Shown here: in pieces, positions 6,481 through 10,342 of the stretch | Position numbering within the stretch: the first letter of the stretch is position 1 | Layout of the letters: the number at the start of each line of letters is the position of its first letter | DNA from: Spirochaeta sp. | GTDB lineage: Bacteria > Spirochaetota > Spirochaetia > DSM-2461 | NCBI GenBank assembly: GCA_030592625.1 | Contig: JAUVIY010000071.1 | Coordinates: forward strand, 1-10,342 | Direction of reading: 5' to 3' | DNA length: 10,342 nt | Position numbers and translations under genes: made by a program | Notes under the pieces: model-generated | Seen by the model: the letters and a program-made list of their open reading frames with translations, nothing else | Database searches by the model: none | Told to the model about the DNA's origin: nothing

Positions 6481-8517
6481 ATGAACGAAATAGTTCTTGT
6501 ATCAACGATCAGTCGAGTAACCGTCTACCGTGATGGCGCACTGGTCGAACGAACGGCGACACTGGTCAATCCAGGAACCGACGAGATTACCCATATTACA
6601 ATTGGAGATCTTCCGGCCTGCCTCGACGATGGTTCTGTACGACTCAGTTTTCAGCCCAGGGGAGAGGATCCATCTGCGCCGATTGCCCAGGATTTCAAGG
6701 TCAGCCTGGTGGCGGCAGAACGGCAGTACCAGGATGATTCTGCCGAATCCCTCCGAAATGAGATGACGTCAGTCAATCGGGAACTCGACCGTCTCAGGTT
6801 CGACGTCGACCAGCTGAACTCCAGCATCGACCGGATATCGTCGGTCTCCATGCCGGAACGACCTCAACCCGGCGATTCTTCCGACTCAACCCCGAATCCG
6901 ACAGACGCCCGGCTGTGTTTGAGTCTCTTCCTGGCGGACCGTCGCGAGCAATTGACCGAGGATCGGCACCAGTTGTCGGATCGGCGGGAAGAGATGGAAG
7001 AGCGGCTCGCTCATCTGCAGAACCGGCTCGAAGAGATGCATGAGGAGATAGATCCGTCCCCGGGCGAGATCAGGAAAGCCGTGCACCTGCAGCTTCGTAC
7101 AGAGGATGGGCAGGCTGCAGGTGATGCAGAGCTGAGGCTTGTCTACCTGATTCCCGGCGCCCACTGGTATCCATCCTATAGCCTCTATGCCGCCGGGGGG
7201 GCTGATGATGTGTTGGCCATGCATGCGTACGTCGCCCAGCATAGCGGCGAGGACTGGACCGGAGTCACGTTGCGGCTTTCCACCGCGGAGGCTCAGCAAT
7301 GGACCGAACTCCCGAACCTGCACAGCCTGAGAATCGGCAAACGGCAACCCATTCCAGCCAGGAAAGGATGGCGCTCTGCGCCTGCGGGTGCTGAGCTGTT
7401 GTTTGCAGATTACGACCGGTTCAAAGGTCGGATGCAATCGAAGCTCGACACACTCCCGGCGGTTGAATCGGTTGTTCGCGACGAGGATCTTGACGATGAA
7501 TTTCCGTTGGAAGACGTTGAATACTCAATGGCCGAAGAGGAAGCTCCGTTCAAAGAAGCTGATTCGCGGCAGGAGATCTTCAAGAGTGCCCGGGCGCCTG
7601 CGAAGAAACTCCGGCGCGCAATGGTTCCTGACGAGCCTGATATTGAGCGTGAACTCATGGCGACCGCTGAGCCTGAAGGTCGGTTTCTTAACTATCATGA
7701 ATTGCGTCTGCCTGAGCCGGACGAGCCGGGACGAGGAAAGCTGCAGGCGGCCGTCCGGGATGATGCGTCCCGGCGTCTTCACAGTCTGGTATCTGAAACC
7801 TATACCCTCGCCATGGCTTTTGCCGACCCATTATTCGCTACCGAACTTCCGGAAAGTTACGATGGCTTCGACTTTGTCTATGAGTGCGTAACCCCGGTAG
7901 ATGTCTCCTCCCGGCAAGATTTCACCTATGTACCTGTTCTTCAACAGGTCATAACGCTTAAGCGTCGCTACGTCACCGTGCCGCGAGAAGGACCGGAGGT
8001 TTTTCGGATGGCAACTGTCGGTAATCCCCTGGACAATCCATTACTGGCCGGCCCGATGGACATCTATCTGGAAGGGGAGTTTTTTGTGAGCGCATATCTC
8101 AAGGTAGTCGCTCCTCGCGGGAAAACCGAAATAGGTTTGGGTGTGGAACAAGGCGTGAAAGTAGCGCGAAACACCGTGTTCACAGAGTCCCGGGATGGCG
8201 GCCTGCTCGGCGGAAATCTGGTGCTGCGGCATGAGCTCGCAATTGAACTGATTAACAATCTCCAGCATGAAATCGATATTCAAGTCAGGGAGCGGGTCCC
8301 TGTAACAGCAGATGGGGAAGATGATATTCGCATTGAGAAAGTACATGTTGTACCTGAGTGGACAGATTTCACGGGAGAGATTCCCAGTAATCGTGGTGGT
8401 TACGTCTGGGACCTGACTGTTCCAGCCGGCGGGAAGCGACAATTGAAGGCCGAGTATCGCGTCAAAATCAGTGCGAAGAATGAACTGGTTGACGGCAACA
8501 GGCGGGAGGTTCAGTGA
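6481..8517 (+). CDS. DUF4139 (MuiA/TIGR02231-type) protein with acidic insert, first of a tandem pair
   Basis: This 678-residue protein is of the mucoidy-inhibitor-A type, a family of unknown biochemical role. The N-terminal beta domain (DUF4140-like, about 1-75) contains ISRVTVYRDGALVERTATL (10-28). A charged coiled coil follows in two parts, about 78-122 and 145-190, split by a proline/serine-rich hinge. The DUF4139 region starts near 200 with VYLIPGAHWYPSYSLYA (221-237), then SGEDWTGVTLRLSTAEAQ (255-272). An insert from about 285 to 400 is low in hydrophobic residues, with a very acidic stretch near 333-358. FLNYHELRLPEP (402-413) resumes the family pattern, and the C-terminal beta domain runs through NPLLAGPMDIYLEGEFF (519-535) to the end at LKAEYRVKIS (655-664). 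Many relatives are exported, but here no signal peptide is seen, so it is probably cytoplasmic. It overlaps the next gene by one base. Confidence 0.88.
   Translation: MNEIVLVSTISRVTVYRDGALVERTATLVNPGTDEITHITIGDLPACLDDGSVRLSFQPRGEDPSAPIAQDFKVSLVAAERQYQDDSAESLRNEMTSVNRELDRLRFDVDQLNSSIDRISSVSMPERPQPGDSSDSTPNPTDARLCLSLFLADRREQLTEDRHQLSDRREEMEERLAHLQNRLEEMHEEIDPSPGEIRKAVHLQLRTEDGQAAGDAELRLVYLIPGAHWYPSYSLYAAGGADDVLAMHAYVAQHSGEDWTGVTLRLSTAEAQQWTELPNLHSLRIGKRQPIPARKGWRSAPAGAELLFADYDRFKGRMQSKLDTLPAVESVVRDEDLDDEFPLEDVEYSMAEEEAPFKEADSRQEIFKSARAPAKKLRRAMVPDEPDIERELMATAEPEGRFLNYHELRLPEPDEPGRGKLQAAVRDDASRRLHSLVSETYTLAMAFADPLFATELPESYDGFDFVYECVTPVDVSSRQDFTYVPVLQQVITLKRRYVTVPREGPEVFRMATVGNPLDNPLLAGPMDIYLEGEFFVSAYLKVVAPRGKTEIGLGVEQGVKVARNTVFTESRDGGLLGGNLVLRHELAIELINNLQHEIDIQVRERVPVTADGEDDIRIEKVHVVPEWTDFTGEIPSNRGGYVWDLTVPAGGKRQLKAEYRVKISAKNELVDGNRREVQ
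8505..8509 (+). promoter_or_regulatory. Ribosome binding site GGAGG deciding the ATG at 8517
   Basis: GGAGG lies 7 bases before the ATG at 8517 and only 4 before an in-frame GTG at 8514, so the ATG is the better start. It is inside the end of the upstream gene, whose TGA shares its A with this ATG. Confidence 0.75.
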
Positions 8518-10079
8518 TGACCGGGATTACGAATCTGATGCTGGATGCCGGTGTCAAGGAAGTCACACTTATGGAGGATCGTGCCCGGGTGATCCGGCGG
8601 GGCACTGTCGGACTCAAGGCCGGAGTGACTGCAATCTCAGTTCAGGGCGTGTCGCCGCTGATCAGCGACAAGACCCTGGTGGGCAGAGTGATATCCGATC
8701 ACGTTGCGGAGGTTGTCACCGTATCGGTCCTACGGGAGCACCGGGAGGTAACGGAACTGCCGGAAAATGATCCCGAGCGCATTCGGAAGAACCTCAACTC
8801 CATCGCCCGAAAGATCCAGGGTATTGGAGAGCTTCGGGCTCAGGCGAAGCAGAAGCTCGTGATGCTCAATGAACTGGAAGAGAAGGCGCTGGCTGAAATG
8901 GCGTACGATACCTCATGGTCTTCGGCTGACCCTGAGAGCTGGAAAAAGGACCTGGCCAACATTGGCGAGAAGGTTAACGAGGTTCATGATTCGTTGGGGA
9001 GCTGGGCACGCGATGTGGAGAAACTTGATCTGGAGCAGCGCGAATTCGAACGACAACTTGCGGCGTCATCCTCGGTAACCGGTGAGTACAATTACCGGAT
9101 CGAGGCAATCGTTAAGACGGCTGCGAGCGGCGAATGCACCCTTGAATTTGAGTATGTGGTTCCGTCCGCCTGCTGGAGACCGTCGCATGTTGCAACGCTC
9201 AAGAGTGAGATGCTGGAGCTGCGAGCCGAGGGTTGTGTCTGGCAGAGCACCGGCGAAGACTGGCGTGGTGTGCGGTTGTGGTTCTCAACTCAGCGCCCGT
9301 CTCTCGGACTCGAGCCGCCTCATCTCGGTGAGGACCTTTTGAAGGTTCAGCGGAAGCCCGAGCAGATCGTCGTGGAAGTGAGGGAGCAGGCGATTGAGGA
9401 CGCCGGACTGGGGCAGGCCGATGGATCCAAACCAGTCGGTGACCAGGACATGCCCGGTATTGACGATGGAGGTGAGATTATCAATCTCCGGTCGGCATCG
9501 CCGGCGGACATACCAAGCGACGGTCGGCCCTACCGTGTTGAGATCTATACGTTTGATACACCGGCAGATGGTGACCTGGTTTGTATGCCGGAATTAACTC
9601 GAGCTGTCATCTTCAAGAGCTCACAGGTCAACAACTCAAAGTACCCGCTCCTTGCCGGCCCCGTTAATCTCATCCGGAATAGAGGCAAAGTGGGCAATAC
9701 CGTGATTTCATACATGGCGTCAGGGGAGGCGTTTGATCTCGGTTGGGGTCCGGATCCTGAGCTGCGCGTTCAGCGGTGGCAAGTAGACAGCGAGATGGAT
9801 TCTAAAGCCCTCTCGACCTGGGAAGAGACACGGAAGACTACCCACATCAGATTGAGCAACATCGGCAATGAAACAAAAATAATTATGTTGAGAGAGCGCA
9901 TCCCTGTGTCTGAAATTAACGCGGTAGAAATAAGGTATGACCGTGCAGTTGCCACTGAAAAGGTACAACCCGACGAAAATGGCTTCCTGGAATGGCAGGT
10001 CACGATAGAGCCTTTCGGCCAGGCCCATTATGAGTTTGCCTATATGCTCCGGAAAAAGAAAGCTGTCAGCGGGGTGTAG
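8517..10079 (+). CDS. DUF4139 (MuiA/TIGR02231-type) protein, shorter second member of a tandem pair
   Basis: This 520-residue protein is homologous in plan to the upstream gene but clearly diverged. The N-terminal domain has VKEVTLMEDRARVIRRGTV (13-31), the counterpart of the VTVYRDGA strand upstream. A helical region with coiled-coil character covers about 84-184 and ends near LEQREFERQL. The DUF4139 part begins near 190, with VVPSACWRPSHVATL (214-228) in place of the usual tryptophan-x-P-x-Y motif, followed by STGEDWRGVRLWFSTQRP (244-261). The phrase ADIPSDGRPYRVEIY (330-344) is typical of the family. SKYPLLAGPVNLI (374-386) and the closing IEPFGQAHYEFAYML (497-511) match the C-terminal beta domain. 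It lacks the long acidic insert of its partner. No signal peptide or membrane segment is seen. The TGATG overlap with the upstream gene makes coupled, near-equal synthesis likely, which would suit a heteromeric complex (inference). Confidence 0.88.
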   Translation: MTGITNLMLDAGVKEVTLMEDRARVIRRGTVGLKAGVTAISVQGVSPLISDKTLVGRVISDHVAEVVTVSVLREHREVTELPENDPERIRKNLNSIARKIQGIGELRAQAKQKLVMLNELEEKALAEMAYDTSWSSADPESWKKDLANIGEKVNEVHDSLGSWARDVEKLDLEQREFERQLAASSSVTGEYNYRIEAIVKTAASGECTLEFEYVVPSACWRPSHVATLKSEMLELRAEGCVWQSTGEDWRGVRLWFSTQRPSLGLEPPHLGEDLLKVQRKPEQIVVEVREQAIEDAGLGQADGSKPVGDQDMPGIDDGGEIINLRSASPADIPSDGRPYRVEIYTFDTPADGDLVCMPELTRAVIFKSSQVNNSKYPLLAGPVNLIRNRGKVGNTVISYMASGEAFDLGWGPDPELRVQRWQVDSEMDSKALSTWEETRKTTHIRLSNIGNETKIIMLRERIPVSEINAVEIRYDRAVATEKVQPDENGFLEWQVTIEPFGQAHYEFAYMLRKKKAVSGV

Positions 10080-10095
10080 GATTCAAGGATGCTTT

Positions 10096-10342
10096 TCAGT
10101 CCGGATCGATATCGTTAAGGGTAATCCGAACATCTTCAGATTCCGCATTGATGCCGTATACGGTATAAGTATCCCCTTCATCGTCCCGGGCCTTGACGTT
10201 GACATACAAAGATTCGAGTTTAAGAAGCGGTATTTCCAGGGATTCACCGTCGAGGAGGGGATTGTCATTCAGTAGATCGTTTCCCCAAAGCTCTGAATCT
10301 ACGTCGCTGATATAGAGAGACGCGATAATGAAGCCGGTTCCG
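10096..10342 (-). CDS. C-terminal part of a small beta-rich, probably secreted or periplasmic protein (5' end beyond window)
   Basis: Reading the minus strand from the right edge, one frame is open for 81 codons and closes with TGA at 10096-10098. It has no ATG, so an ORF search that requires a start codon misses it. The protein end is strongly patterned: FIIASLYISDVDSELWGNDL (4-23), DGESLEIPLL (31-40), YVNVKARDDEGDTYTVYGI (46-64), and a final DVRITLNDIDPD (70-81). The tryptophan-glycine-x-DLL, DGES and D-E-G-D-T-Y-T elements match, from memory, a small domain found in hypothetical proteins of spirochaetes and some other bacteria that often follow a signal peptide or lipobox. The N-terminus that would show export is not in the window. 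It converges with the DUF4139 gene, leaving 16 bases between the stops. The function is unknown. Acidic residues in loops could bind metal, which is only a guess. Confidence 0.75.
   Translation of the reverse strand, partial: GTGFIIASLYISDVDSELWGNDLLNDNPLLDGESLEIPLLKLESLYVNVKARDDEGDTYTVYGINAESEDVRITLNDIDPD

Noticed and set aside
6886..7891. Long frames on both strands within the first DUF4139 gene (minus 6886-7437, plus 7388-7891)
   Set aside because: Both lie inside a continuous, family-matching reading frame and lack any protein-like pattern or ribosome binding site.
10060..10095. Possible terminator after the second DUF4139 gene
   Set aside because: The only dyad (GCTG-T-CAGC) has a one-base loop and no T-run, so no terminator can be supported here.
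10030..10275. An 81-codon plus-strand frame crossing the end of the second DUF4139 gene
   Set aside because: The complementary minus-strand reading of the same bases gives a recognisable domain, so this one is a shadow.
1..10342. CRISPR arrays, tRNA or rRNA genes, insertion sequences, phage genes or attachment sites
   Set aside because: No direct-repeat array, cloverleaf-like sequence, transposase or integrase motif, or flanking repeats were seen in reading either strand.

Overview
The window carries ten genes, two of them cut by the window edges, and has no gap longer than about 60 bases. The left third (1-3144) is visibly AT-richer than the rest. From 3164 onward the codons favour G and C at third positions, so the window joins two regions of different composition or history. 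The organism is a bacterium with strong GGAGG-type ribosome binding sites. A spirochaete is my best guess, from memory only: the partial gene at the right edge resembles a small beta-rich secreted-type domain (tryptophan-glycine...DLL, DGES, DEGDTYT) that I associate with spirochaete proteins. No marker gene is present to settle it.

Layout. (1) On the plus strand at 1-3144 is the end of a binding-protein-dependent ABC importer operon: the C-terminal part of an ATPase with a TOBE-type tail, a fused two-domain permease with two EAA loops (the FbpB-like or 2-aminoethylphosphonate-like architecture), and a HAD-superfamily hydrolase. (2) On the minus strand, transcribed from 6418 down to 3164, is a tight four-gene operon: three tandem AIM24 (TIGR00266/DUF124) paralogs, then a Gfo/Idh/MocA NAD(P)-dependent oxidoreductase. 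In each junction of this operon the Shine-Dalgarno sequence touches, or lies within 1 nt of, the stop codon of the preceding gene. (3) Divergently on the plus strand (6481-10079), across a 62-bp gap, two overlapping genes both encode DUF4139/MuiA-type proteins (mucoidy-inhibitor-A-like, TIGR02231 type) with central coiled coils and no signal peptide. (4) On the minus strand at the right edge is the 3' end of a gene for a small beta-rich protein.

How they may work together. The importer and the HAD enzyme form one unit, perhaps taking up and dephosphorylating an organic substrate. They end at a probable terminator hidden inside the 3' end of the oxidoreductase gene. The most unusual part is 3164-10079: three AIM24 paralogs plus an oxidoreductase, divergent from two paralogous DUF4139 proteins. 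Both families are widespread but poorly understood. Here each is present in several diverged copies that look intracellular, which fits subunits of a hetero-oligomeric assembly. That is inference from gene order, not something shown by the sequence.
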